A stretch of 64,000 bases of DNA from positions 62,001 to 126,000 of the forward strand of contig NZ_JACRMG010000040.1 in the NCBI RefSeq assembly GCF_016219575.1, in the 5' to 3' direction. The DNA comes from Bradyrhizobium sp. (GTDB lineage Bacteria; Pseudomonadota; Alphaproteobacteria; Rhizobiales; Xanthobacteraceae). A program made the translations under genes and the position numbers. Shown in pieces: positions 45,182-61,509 of the stretch (the stretch's first letter is position 1; the number at the start of each line of letters is the position of its first letter). Below the pieces are notes generated by a model. That model was given only the letters and a program-made list of their open reading frames with translations. It searched no databases and had not been told where the DNA came from.

Positions 45182-45988
45182 TCACTCGCGGTCGGTCGCC
45201 GCCTGCACTGCGCGGCGCGCCAACACGCCGATCAGGTGCGCACGATATTCGGCGCTGCCATGCAGGTCGCTGTTCAGGCCCTCGGCCGATACCGTCAGCC
45301 CGTCGAGCACCTTGTGCGAGAAACGCTTTTTCAGGGCTTCCTCGAACGCGGTCAGGCGGAACACGCCGTTGGAGCCGGCGCCGGTGACGGCGACGCGCAC
45401 ATCGGAGGGGCGCTTGGCCGCGAACACTCCGACCAGCGCATAGCGCGAGGCCTGGTTACGGAACTTGATGTAGGCCGCCTTCTTCGGCAGCGGGAACATC
45501 ACTTTCGTGATGATCTCGTCGGCCTCGAGCGCCGTCGTGAACAGGCCCTGGAAGAATTCTTCCGGTTTCAGGCGGCGCTTGTTGGTGACGATGGTGGCAT
45601 CGAGCGCCATCACGGCGGCCGGATAATCGGCGGTCGGATCGTTGTTGGCGAGCGAGCCGCCGATGGTGCCCTTGTGACGCACGGCGGGGTCGCCGATCAT
45701 GCCGGCAAGCTCGGCCAGCGCCGGGATCGCCTCGCGCACGGTCGCGGAGGCCGCGACGTCGGCATGCCTGGCGGTAGCTCCGATCACCAGCGAACGGCCC
45801 TTCATCTCGATCGCATCCAGTCCTTCGACGTGGGAAATGTCGACCAGATGCGGCGGGCTCGCCAGCCGCTGCTTCATGACGGGCACCAGCGTGTGGCCGC
45901 CGGCGATGACCTTGGCGTCCTCGTTCTTGGCCAGCAAATTGGCGGCCTGACGAACAGTGCCCGGACGATGATATTTGAATTCGTACAT
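45182..45988 (-). CDS. coxM: FAD-binding medium subunit, CoxM-like
   Basis: The 268-residue protein has the two FAD motifs of molybdenum hydroxylase medium subunits: KVIAGGHTLVPVMKQRLASP and TIGGSLANNDPTADYPAAVM. It would pass electrons from the 2Fe-2S subunit to FAD. It follows coxS by 33 bases. In CO dehydrogenases of the S-L-M order the large subunit gene would lie exactly in that gap, but it is missing. Confidence 0.92.
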   Translation of the reverse strand: MYEFKYHRPGTVRQAANLLAKNEDAKVIAGGHTLVPVMKQRLASPPHLVDISHVEGLDAIEMKGRSLVIGATARHADVAASATVREAIPALAELAGMIGDPAVRHKGTIGGSLANNDPTADYPAAVMALDATIVTNKRRLKPEEFFQGLFTTALEADEIITKVMFPLPKKAAYIKFRNQASRYALVGVFAAKRPSDVRVAVTGAGSNGVFRLTAFEEALKKRFSHKVLDGLTVSAEGLNSDLHGSAEYRAHLIGVLARRAVQAATDRE

Positions 45989-46021
45989 GAGGAACTTCCC
46001 GATCGCAGTCGCGATGAAAAC

Positions 46022-46507
<486 letters not shown>

Positions 46508-46661
46508 CAGTACTCTCTAATCTGTCCTGCCGCAGCGCGGCAAAACAGGCGGTTTAGGGCATTTCGGGGCGGATAATATGGGCCAGTCCGGCAATGGGCA
46601 ACCTTTGGAGCCACCCATCTGGGACATGGCTTGATATGACTTTGGTAGCCGTCAGGCGGGG

Positions 46662-47108
46662 CTAGCCTTGCACCGCCTTGGCGAAATTGGCGAAGAACTC
46701 GTCAGCCAGTTTCTTGGCGGCGCCGTTGATCAGGCGCTGGCCCAGCTGCGCCAGTTTGCCGCCGATCTGGGCCTCGACGTTGTAGCTCAGCAGCGTGCCG
46801 CCATCCTTGTCGGCGAGCGCCACGGTGGCGCCCCCCTTGGCAAAGCCGGCCACGCCGCCCTCGCCTTCGCCCGAGATCCTGTAGCCGTTGGGCGGGTCGA
46901 GATCGCTGAGCGTGACCTTGCCCTTGAAGCGCGCCGACACCGGGCCAACCTTCATCTTGGCGGTGGCACGGAAGCCATGCTCGTCGGTCTTCTCCAGTTC
47001 CTCGCAGCCGGGAATGCAGGCCTTCAGCACATCGGGATCGTTGAGCTTGTCCCACACGGACTGGCGCGTCGCCGGAAGCTGGACTTCGCCGGTCATTGTC
47101 ATCGCCAT
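46662..47108 (-). CDS. coxG: CoxG-like SRPBCC protein
   Basis: The 148-residue protein matches CoxG: MTMTGEVQLPATRQSVWDKL, FKGKVTLSDLDPPNGYRIS and GGATVALADKDGGTLLSYNV. CoxG is thought to anchor CO dehydrogenase to the membrane or to bind quinone. It is the first gene of the Cox run. The 154 bases to coxS contain no other gene. Confidence 0.9.
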   Translation of the reverse strand: MAMTMTGEVQLPATRQSVWDKLNDPDVLKACIPGCEELEKTDEHGFRATAKMKVGPVSARFKGKVTLSDLDPPNGYRISGEGEGGVAGFAKGGATVALADKDGGTLLSYNVEAQIGGKLAQLGQRLINGAAKKLADEFFANFAKAVQG

Positions 47109-47351
47109 TGGGGCCTCCTCGGTCGCGTCAAATTACGGTTTCCCCCAAGTAGAGCAGGCGCGCATCAAAGGGAAGACCCCTGCCGGATCAGGGCGCTCCC
47201 AGCAAACTCGCAACCGCAACAAAGCTGCGTGATTCCCTGTGGACCGCCGGCGGACCGGCCGGGATGGTGCGATGCGCGGGGATGTCGCATGCTTGCGCCG
47301 AATCCACAGCAATGTCATTGCCCGGCACGACCGCATGACGAGGATGCCACC

Positions 47352-48134
47352 ATGCCCATGATCGACGCCGATGGCTGCCTGCTCAACGTATCCGTCGAAG
47401 GCCGCGACGGCGGACCGACGCTGATGCTGTCGAACTCGCTGGGCTGCACCTTGCAGATGTGGGAACCGCAGATGAAGGCGCTCACCCAGGTGTTCCGCGT
47501 GATTCGCTACGACCGCCGCGGCCACGGCAAGTCGCAGGTGCCGAACGGCCCCTACTCCATGGAGCGGTTCGGCAGGGACGTGCTGGCGATCCTCGACGAC
47601 CTCAACATCGAGAAGACGCACTGGTGCGGCCTGTCGATGGGCGGCATGGTCGGCCAGTGGCTCGGCGCCAACGCGCCGGAGCGGCTGGGCAAGATCATCC
47701 TTGCCAATACCACCTGCCACTTCCCCGATCCCAGCAACTGGCACAACCGCATCAAGGCGGTTAGCGAAGGCGGGCTTGCCGCCATCGCCGACACCGTCAT
47801 CGCCGGCTGGCTGACGGCGGATTTCCGCGAGCGCGCGCCGCAGGCGGCCGCGAACCTGAAAGCGATGCTGCTGGCCACGCCGGTCAAGGGCTATCTCGCC
47901 TGCTGCGAGGCGCTGAGCACGCTCGACCAGCGCGAGCTGTTGCCCAAAATCAAGAGCCCGACGCTGGTCATTGCGGGACGCCATGACATGGGCACGACGG
48001 TCGCCGCCGGCGAATTCATGCGCAGCCGGATTCCCGGCGCCAGCATGACCATCCTGGATGCGGCGCATATTTCAAATGTCGAGCAGCCGCACGCGTTCAC
48101 CGATGCGGTGGTCGGCTTCCTGACGCAGCACTGA
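47352..48134 (+). CDS. pcaD: 3-oxoadipate enol-lactonase-like alpha/beta hydrolase
   Basis: The 260-residue protein shows MLSNSLGCTLQMWEPQMKAL and YDRRGHGKSQVPNGPYSMER. The nucleophile elbow is WCGLSMGGMVGQWL with catalytic Ser, and His is in AAHISNVEQP. The length and the motifs fit PcaD, which opens the lactone ring in the protocatechuate branch of the beta-ketoadipate pathway. No other pca genes are near, so the exact substrate is less certain. A GAGG site precedes ATG at 47352. Confidence 0.88.
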   Translation: MPMIDADGCLLNVSVEGRDGGPTLMLSNSLGCTLQMWEPQMKALTQVFRVIRYDRRGHGKSQVPNGPYSMERFGRDVLAILDDLNIEKTHWCGLSMGGMVGQWLGANAPERLGKIILANTTCHFPDPSNWHNRIKAVSEGGLAAIADTVIAGWLTADFRERAPQAAANLKAMLLATPVKGYLACCEALSTLDQRELLPKIKSPTLVIAGRHDMGTTVAAGEFMRSRIPGASMTILDAAHISNVEQPHAFTDAVVGFLTQH

Positions 48135-48146
48135 TTGAGGCAGGAT

Positions 48147-48659
48147 TTATCTGTTGTCCGCGAGCTGCGGCTCGCGAAGAACGGCATCGTTCGCGGCTGT
48201 CACCTTCTGCGCCGGCCGATCGAATACCAGCACGATCGCGGTGCCGAGCATCAGCAGGAGTTCAGTGGCGTGCAGCCGCAGCGCACCTGTCTCGCCAACC
48301 TTCGATGCCATCAGCATGCAGGCAAAGCTGATCAGGCTGCCGATGCCGAGCGCAACGGCGAGCGCCTCGTCGCAGCTGCCGCTCTTGCGGGCCGACGGCC
48401 AGCACAGCATGACGAGGAAAACCGCAAAGAAGGCGATCACGGCAAAGCGGCCGAGCGCGAGCAACCATGCGACGCGGACCAGATCCATGCCGGCCATGTG
48501 CAGGTGATCGCTGATGTACAGCGCGGCCGAAATGTTCGGCTGCTCGTAGAGCGCGTGCACCGGCGCAAACATGATGTTGTAGGCGATGATGCCCCAGACC
48601 GGGATGAAATAGGCCGCAAGCAGCGCGCCATTGATTGAGCCGATCCGCCAGTTTGACAT
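48147..48659 (-). CDS. four-helix membrane protein of unknown function
   Basis: The 170-residue protein has about four membrane helices (LLAAYFIPVWGIIAYNIMFA, LLALGRFAVIAFFAVFLVML, VALGIGSLISFACMLMASKV, ATELLLMLGTAIVLVF). I do not recognise the family. It faces pcaD tail to tail with a 12-base gap. Confidence 0.7.
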   Translation of the reverse strand: MSNWRIGSINGALLAAYFIPVWGIIAYNIMFAPVHALYEQPNISAALYISDHLHMAGMDLVRVAWLLALGRFAVIAFFAVFLVMLCWPSARKSGSCDEALAVALGIGSLISFACMLMASKVGETGALRLHATELLLMLGTAIVLVFDRPAQKVTAANDAVLREPQLADNR

Positions 48660-48810
48660 GTCGCTTCCCGTTATCTCTGCATTCGCCCGGACGAGGGCAT
48701 GCGAGTTTGGGAGCGACGTAACGCCGTTAAACTGCGAGCGGCAATTTAAACCCTTTGTTTACCTTAATCCGGCGCCGGACGCCGGCTTCCCGGCGAACAA
48801 AGATGGGCGC

Positions 48811-48840
48811 AAAGAGAAAAGTCCCGCCTTTCGGCGGGAC
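48811..48840 (-). terminator. rho-independent terminator of the small Q/N-rich gene
   Basis: GTCCCGCC, loop TTTC and GGCGGGAC form a perfect eight-base stem at 48821-48840. Read on the minus strand it is followed by TTTTCTCTTT. It comes 26 bases after the stop of the gene at 48867-49013. Confidence 0.9.
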
Positions 48841-48866
48841 CTTCGACTGAACGCCAATCCGCGGGG

Positions 48867-49013
48867 CTAGCGGCCCTGATTGGGGTTCTGGCCCTGACGG
48901 CCCGGATCCTGCTGCTGCTGGCCGGGCTTCTGGCCGCCGCCCTGCTGCTGTTGGCCGGGCTTCTGACCCGGGTTCTGGTTCTGCTGGCCCGGGTTCTGGT
49001 TCGGATTGGTCAT
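48867..49013 (-). CDS. 48-residue Gln/Asn/Gly/Pro-rich low-complexity protein
   Basis: The protein is made of repeats of NQNPGQ, QKPGQQQQ and QDPGRQGQNPNQG. It is hydrophilic, disordered and without aromatic residues or Cys. A clear AAGGAG site before the ATG and a strong terminator behind it support a real, self-contained gene. The function is unknown. Confidence 0.7.
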   Translation of the reverse strand: MTNPNQNPGQQNQNPGQKPGQQQQGGGQKPGQQQQDPGRQGQNPNQGR

Positions 49014-49288
49014 TCCGGTTCTCCTTGTTTGACCTTCACGGAGAGACAACGGACCGCGGCGGCGCTGGTTGCACCAATGCGAGGGTTCCGGCGCGTTCAT
49101 TCCGCGACGACCGTCTGACCGGATCGTGACGGGGGAACCGGCGACCAAAATCTACCTCTGTACAAGCCCCTTAAGCCGCAGGGGACGCTGTTGCCGCCCC
49201 CGGTTCCCACCTGTTAGAGAATGGGACGACGCGTCGTTCAAAGGCTGCCGGGGGCCCTCGCCGCGTCGCTTTCAACAAGCGGCAGCGC

Positions 49289-50206
49289 ATGGATTATCTT
49301 GCCCAGCAACTGATCAACGGCCTCGTGCTCGGCTCGATCTATGGCCTGATCGCCATCGGCTACACCATGGTCTATGGCATCGTCGGCATGATCAATTTCG
49401 CTCATGGCGACATCTTCATGATCGGCGGCTTCATCGCGCTGATCTCGTTCCTGGTGCTGGTGTCGTTCGGGCTGACCGCCGTGCCGCTGATCCTGCTGAT
49501 CGTGCTGCTGGTGTCGATGGCGATCACCGCGCTGTATGGCTGGACGGTCGAGCGCATCGCCTACCGGCCGCTGCGGCACTCGTTCCGCCTCGCGCCGATG
49601 CTGTCCGCGATCGGCATGTCCTTCATCCTCACAAATTTCTCGCAGGTGGCGCAGGGCGCGCGGGTCAAGCCGGTGCCGCCGATCATCACCGGCGGCTACA
49701 CGCTGCATGAGGGTGCGAGCGGCTTCAACGTGCAGCTCTCCAACATCCAGATCATCGTGGTCGCAACCACGGTCGTGCTGCTCGCGCTGTTCACATGGCT
49801 GGTGTCGCGCACGAGGCTCGGCCGCGACATGCGCGCCTGCGAGCAGGACCAGACCATGGCCTCGCTGCTCGGCGTCGACGTCGACCGCACCATCTCCTTT
49901 ACCTTCGTGATCGGTGCCGCGCTCGCGGCCGTCGCCGGCATGATGTACCTGCTTTATTACGGCCTGGTCGATTTCTTCATGGGGTTCGTCGCCGGCATCA
50001 AGGCCTTCACCGCCGCCGTGCTCGGCGGCATCGGCTCGCTGCCGGGCGCGATGCTGGGCGGACTTTTGATCGGGCTGATCGAGACGCTGTGGTCGGCCTA
50101 TTTCTCGGTCGAGTACAAGGACGTCGCCGCGTTCTCGATCCTGATCGTGGTCCTGATCTTCCTTCCGACCGGCCTGCTCGGCCGGCCCGAAGTCGAAAAA
50201 GTCTGA
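49289..50206 (+). CDS. livH: branched-chain amino-acid ABC permease LivH
   Basis: The 305-residue membrane protein has the LivH start YLAQQLINGLVLGSIYGLIA, GMINFAHGDIFMIGGF and the EAA-like loop RDMRACEQDQTMASLLGVDV. It forms the import channel with LivM in the inner membrane. It is the first gene of a liv operon. Confidence 0.95.
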   Translation: MDYLAQQLINGLVLGSIYGLIAIGYTMVYGIVGMINFAHGDIFMIGGFIALISFLVLVSFGLTAVPLILLIVLLVSMAITALYGWTVERIAYRPLRHSFRLAPMLSAIGMSFILTNFSQVAQGARVKPVPPIITGGYTLHEGASGFNVQLSNIQIIVVATTVVLLALFTWLVSRTRLGRDMRACEQDQTMASLLGVDVDRTISFTFVIGAALAAVAGMMYLLYYGLVDFFMGFVAGIKAFTAAVLGGIGSLPGAMLGGLLIGLIETLWSAYFSVEYKDVAAFSILIVVLIFLPTGLLGRPEVEKV

Positions 50207-50218
50207 CGGGCCGCGCGC

Positions 50219-51552
<1,334 letters not shown>

Positions 51553-51556
<4 letters not shown>

Positions 51557-52383
51557 GCGAGCACATCCTCGCCGTCGACCGCCTGTCGATGCGCTTCGGC
51601 GGCATCGTCGCCGTCAACGAGCTGTCGTTCTCGGCCGAACGGCGCAAGATCACGGCGCTGATCGGGCCGAACGGCGCCGGCAAGACCACCGTGTTCAACT
51701 GCATCACCGGTTTCTACAAGCCGACCTCGGGCGCCATCCGCCTCACCCATGACGACGGCACGACCATCGCGCTGGAGCGGCTGAACGATTTCCGCATCTC
51801 CAAGCAGGCGAAGGTCGCGCGCACCTTCCAGAACATCCGCCTGTTCCCCGGCATGACGGCGCTGGAGAATTTGATGGTGGCGCAGCACAACGCGCTGATG
51901 CGCGCTTCCGGCCTCACCTTCCTCGGCCTGATCGGCGCGCCGTCCTGGCGTCAGGCGGAAGCACGCGCCATCGATCTGTCGACGTTCTGGCTGAAGCGCA
52001 TCGGCCTGCTCGAGCGCGCCGACGACGCCGCAGGCAACCTGCCCTATGGCGACCAGCGCCGGCTCGAGATCGCGCGCGCGATGTGCACGGAGCCCGCGCT
52101 GCTCTGCCTCGACGAGCCCGCCGCGGGCCTCAACGCACGCGAGAGCGGCGCGCTCAGCGAGCTCCTGCTTTCGATCCGCGGCGAGCAAGGCACCTCGATC
52201 CTGCTGATCGAGCACGACATGTCGGTCGTGATGGAGATTTCCGACCACGTCGTTGTCATGGACTACGGCGTCAAGATCGCCGAGGGCACGCCGCAGCACG
52301 TGCGCGACGATCCCAAGGTGATCGCTGCCTATCTCGGCGCCGACGAGCAGGAAGCCATCGCCGTGATGGAGAGCGAGACGTGA
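51553..52383 (+). CDS. livG: branched-chain amino-acid ABC ATPase LivG
   Basis: The 276-residue ATPase has Walker A GPNGAGKTTVFNCI, the signature-like NLPYGDQRRLEIARAM, Walker B LLCLDEPAAGLNARES, and the switch IEHDMSVVM. It overlaps livM by four bases. The next reading frame is not livF but a DUF559 gene. Confidence 0.95.
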
Positions 52384-52904
52384 GTGCGCCCCGCGACAAA
52401 TCCCCCACCTCCCCCTGCAAGGGGGAGGTCGACCGCGAAGCGGGCGGGTGGGGGTCACGGTTTTCCCGCACAAAAGATATGACCGAACGCGCGAGAAATC
52501 TCCGCGCAAACATGACCGATGCCGAGGCTCGGCTATGGCACGCGCTCCGTCGCGATCAACTGAACGGACTGAGTTTCAGGCGCCAACACCCGATCGGCCC
52601 ATTCACTCTCGACTTCTATTGCTCGAGACTCCGCCTGGCAGTCGAAGTAGATGGCGGACAACATGCCGAACTGCGAAAGCAGTCCGACGAGCGTCGGACG
52701 GCTTGGCTTGCCGAGAAAGGCATCACCGTTGTCCGCTACTGGAACAATGATGTGCTGTCGAACCTGGACGGTGTGCTCAGCGATCTTCTCGTTCAGACGG
52801 AAAGACTGGCGCACGCGGAGACAACCCCCACCCTGACCCTCCCCCTTTCAGGGGGAGGGAAAACGAGCGCCAGCGCGCGCCCGAAGAAGGAGGGCACGGC
52901 ATGA
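52380..52904 (+). CDS. DUF559 endonuclease-fold protein between livG and livF
   Basis: The protein holds a DUF559 domain: TDAEARLWHALRRDQLNGLS, FRRQHPIGPFTLDFYC, LAVEVDGGQHAE and WNNDVLSNLDGVL. The fold is that of Vsr/restriction-type nucleases with Asp, Glu-x-Asp residues. GTG at 52380 overlaps the livG stop; ATG at 52479 gives a 141-residue form and is likely the original start, because the first 30 residues are encoded by a palindromic repeat. The C-terminal tail (TPTLTLPLSGGG) is encoded by a second repeat. Its end overlaps livF by four bases. The function is not known. Confidence 0.82.
   Translation: MSAPRDKSPTSPCKGEVDREAGGWGSRFSRTKDMTERARNLRANMTDAEARLWHALRRDQLNGLSFRRQHPIGPFTLDFYCSRLRLAVEVDGGQHAELRKQSDERRTAWLAEKGITVVRYWNNDVLSNLDGVLSDLLVQTERLAHAETTPTLTLPLSGGGKTSASARPKKEGTA
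52401..52454. repeat. palindromic repeat on the left of the DUF559 gene
   Basis: TCCCCCACC at the left and GGTGGGGGTC at the right flank an inner CCTCCCCCTGCAAGGGGGAGG hairpin (given as two arms of ten bases with a short loop). It is partly translated as the N-terminus of the DUF559 frame. Confidence 0.8.
52824..52861. repeat. palindromic repeat on the right of the DUF559 gene
   Basis: ACCCCCACCCTGACC followed by the hairpin CTCCCCCTTTCAGGGGGAG. It shares the CCCCCACC box and CTCCCCCT hairpin with the element at 52401-52454 and is translated as the DUF559 C-terminal tail. Confidence 0.78.
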
Positions 52905-53635
52905 CGCAGCCCCTCCTCGCCATCCGCGGTCTCCGCGCCGCCTATGGCAAGATCGAGGCGCTCAAGGGCGTCGACATCGAGATCAATGCCGGCGAGATCG
53001 TCGCCCTGATCGGGGCCAATGGCGCCGGCAAGTCCACGCTGATGATGACCATCTTCGGCAGGCCGCGCGCCAGGGAAGGCCGCATCGAATATGACGGCCA
53101 CGACATCACCGACGTGCCGACCCACGAGATCGCGCGGCTGCGCATCGCGCAGTCGCCGGAAGGCCGCCGCATCTTCCCGCGCATGAGCGTGGCGGAAAAC
53201 CTGCAGATGGGGGCCGACGCCACCGACTGCAGCGAAGCCGACCGCGCCGCGGGACTGGAGCGCGTCTTCGCCCTGTTCCCGCGGCTGAAGGAACGCATGA
53301 CCCAGCGCGGCGGCACGCTGTCCGGCGGCGAGCAGCAGATGCTGGCGATCGGCCGCGCGCTGATGAGCCGGCCGCGCCTGTTGCTGCTGGATGAGCCCTC
53401 GCTCGGTCTGGCGCCGCTGATTGCACGGCAGATTTTCGACGCCATCCGCACCCTCAACCGGCAGGACGGCCTCACCGTGCTGATCGTCGAGCAGAACGCC
53501 AACCACGCCCTCAAGCTCGCCCATCGCGGCTATGTCATGGTCAACGGCCTGATCACCCTGTCGGGGACCGGCAGCGAATTGCTGCAACGGCCGGAAATTC
53601 GCGCCGCCTATCTGGAAGGCGGCCGCCGGGGCTAG
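52901..53635 (+). CDS. livF: branched-chain amino-acid ABC ATPase LivF
   Basis: The 244-residue ATPase has Walker A GANGAGKSTLMMTI, the signature GTLSGGEQQMLAIGRALMS, Walker B LLLLDEPSLGLAPLIARQ and the switch IVEQNANHAL. It works with LivG. Its start overlaps the DUF559 stop by four bases (ATGA). Confidence 0.95.
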   Translation: MTQPLLAIRGLRAAYGKIEALKGVDIEINAGEIVALIGANGAGKSTLMMTIFGRPRAREGRIEYDGHDITDVPTHEIARLRIAQSPEGRRIFPRMSVAENLQMGADATDCSEADRAAGLERVFALFPRLKERMTQRGGTLSGGEQQMLAIGRALMSRPRLLLLDEPSLGLAPLIARQIFDAIRTLNRQDGLTVLIVEQNANHALKLAHRGYVMVNGLITLSGTGSELLQRPEIRAAYLEGGRRG

Positions 53636-53802
53636 TGGTCCGATTCACCTGGCCGGGCTGCGGCAAGATGCGGCGAAGGGATAGCCGGTTTGCCCGAAAA
53701 TTGCCGATGACTTCGCGATAAAATCAGCCGAGAATGCGCCCGATCTACCGACCCGGCGGGGCGCCGGATCTCCATAAGTAGCGATCATCGCGAGGATCTT
53801 CC

Positions 53803-54921
53803 ATGAAATCACTGAAACTGATCGGCCTGGCATTGGGCGCGTCGTTTGCGCTGTCGGCAAGCGCGTTCGCGCAGGACATCAACATCGCCGTCGCAGGCCC
53901 GATGACGGGCGGCGAATCCGCGTTCGGCCGGCAGATGAAGAACGGGGCTGAACAGGCGGTGGCCGACATCAACGCCGCCGGCGGCGTGCTCGGCAAGAAG
54001 CTGGCGCTGCAGGTAGGCGACGATGCCTGCGATCCGAAGCAGGCGCGTTCGGTGGCGGAGAAATTTGCGGGCTCGAAGATCCCCTTCGTCGCCGGTCACT
54101 TCTGCTCGTCGTCGTCGATCCCGGCCTCGGAGGCCTATGCCGAAGGCAACGTGCTGCAGATCACGCCGGCCTCGACCAACCCGCTGTTCACCGAGCGCAA
54201 GCTCTGGAACGTGGCGCGCGTCTGCGGCCGCGACGACCAGCAGGGACTGGTGGCCGCCGATTACATCGCCAAGAACTTCAAGGGCAAGAACGTCGCCATC
54301 CTCAACGACAAGACCACCTACGGCAAGGGACTTGCCGACGAGACCAAGAAGGCGCTCAACAAGGCGGGCTTCACCGAGAAGATGTTCGAGTCCTACAACA
54401 AGGGCGACAAGGACTTCAACTCGATCGTCTCGCGCCTGAAGCGCGACAATATCGATCTGGTCTTCGTCGGCGGCTATCACCAGGAAGCCGGCCTGATCGT
54501 GCGCCAGATGCGCGACCAGGGCCTCAAAACGGTTTTGATGGCGGGCGACGCCCTCAACGACAAGGAGTTCGCCTCGATCACCGGTCCTGCCGGCGAAGGT
54601 ACGCTGTTCACCTTCGGTCCCGATCCCCGCAACAAGCCGACTGCGAAGGCCATCGTCGCGAAGTTCAAGGCCAAGAACATCGATCCCGAAGGCTACACCC
54701 TCTACACCTACGCCGCGATGCAGGTCTGGTCGCAGGCGGTGGCGAAGGCGAAGACCACCGACCCCAAGAAGGTCATGGAGACCATCAAGGCCGGCGAGTG
54801 GGACACCGTGCTCGGCAAGCTCGGCTTCGACGCCAAGGGCGACATCAAGGTGATCGACTACGTCGTCTACAAGTGGGACGCCAAGGGCAACTACACCGAG
54901 ATCAACCCGAAGGGTTCGTAA
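53803..54921 (+). CDS. livK: branched-chain amino-acid binding protein LivK-like
   Basis: The 372-residue periplasmic protein has a signal peptide (LIGLALGASFALSASAFA, cut before QDINIAV) and family features GPMTGGESAFGRQMKNGAEQ, INAAGGVLGKKLALQVGDDA and GHFCSSSSIPASEAYAEGNV. It delivers leucine, isoleucine, valine or related substrates to LivHMGF. It follows livF by 167 bases and ends with a strong terminator. Confidence 0.94.
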   Translation: MKSLKLIGLALGASFALSASAFAQDINIAVAGPMTGGESAFGRQMKNGAEQAVADINAAGGVLGKKLALQVGDDACDPKQARSVAEKFAGSKIPFVAGHFCSSSSIPASEAYAEGNVLQITPASTNPLFTERKLWNVARVCGRDDQQGLVAADYIAKNFKGKNVAILNDKTTYGKGLADETKKALNKAGFTEKMFESYNKGDKDFNSIVSRLKRDNIDLVFVGGYHQEAGLIVRQMRDQGLKTVLMAGDALNDKEFASITGPAGEGTLFTFGPDPRNKPTAKAIVAKFKAKNIDPEGYTLYTYAAMQVWSQAVAKAKTTDPKKVMETIKAGEWDTVLGKLGFDAKGDIKVIDYVVYKWDAKGNYTEINPKGS

Positions 54922-54949
54922 GCTTCCCTTTCACAATCCGAGAATGCCA

Positions 54950-54980
54950 GCGCCCCGGTTCGCCGGGGCGCTTCTTTTTT
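54950..54980 (+). terminator. rho-independent terminator of the liv operon
   Basis: GCGCCCCGG, loop TTCG and CCGGGGCGC form a nine-base perfect stem at 54950-54971, followed by TTCTTTTTT. The UUCG loop makes it extra stable. Confidence 0.93.
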
Positions 54981-55211
54981 GCGGGGCTGTGGAACCCGAA
55001 AAGGTTCCCGAGTGCACGAAGAATTTTTTGCATGCCCGTTCGGAACCAAAACCCTGCAACGCGCTTAGAGAGTTGGGCTGGGTTCCAAGTATTTGATTTT
55101 GCTGCATCACCTGCTGTTCCCTGTTGATCCGGTATCGGGACAGTCCGTTTTGTGGGGCGGAATCGCACTCAAGCCCGTAACGCGAGCCGCGCTTTCCGCT
55201 CAGGAGACACC

Positions 55212-61496
<6,285 letters not shown>

Positions 61497-61509
61497 CTCG
61501 TGAAAGCGA

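Noticed and set aside
55042..55067. A GGAACC box before the poly-HAMP kinase that resembles the -35 of the EcfG general-stress sigma factor
   Set aside because: At 16-17 bases distance the -10 position reads GCTT or CTTA rather than CGTT, so the match is too weak.
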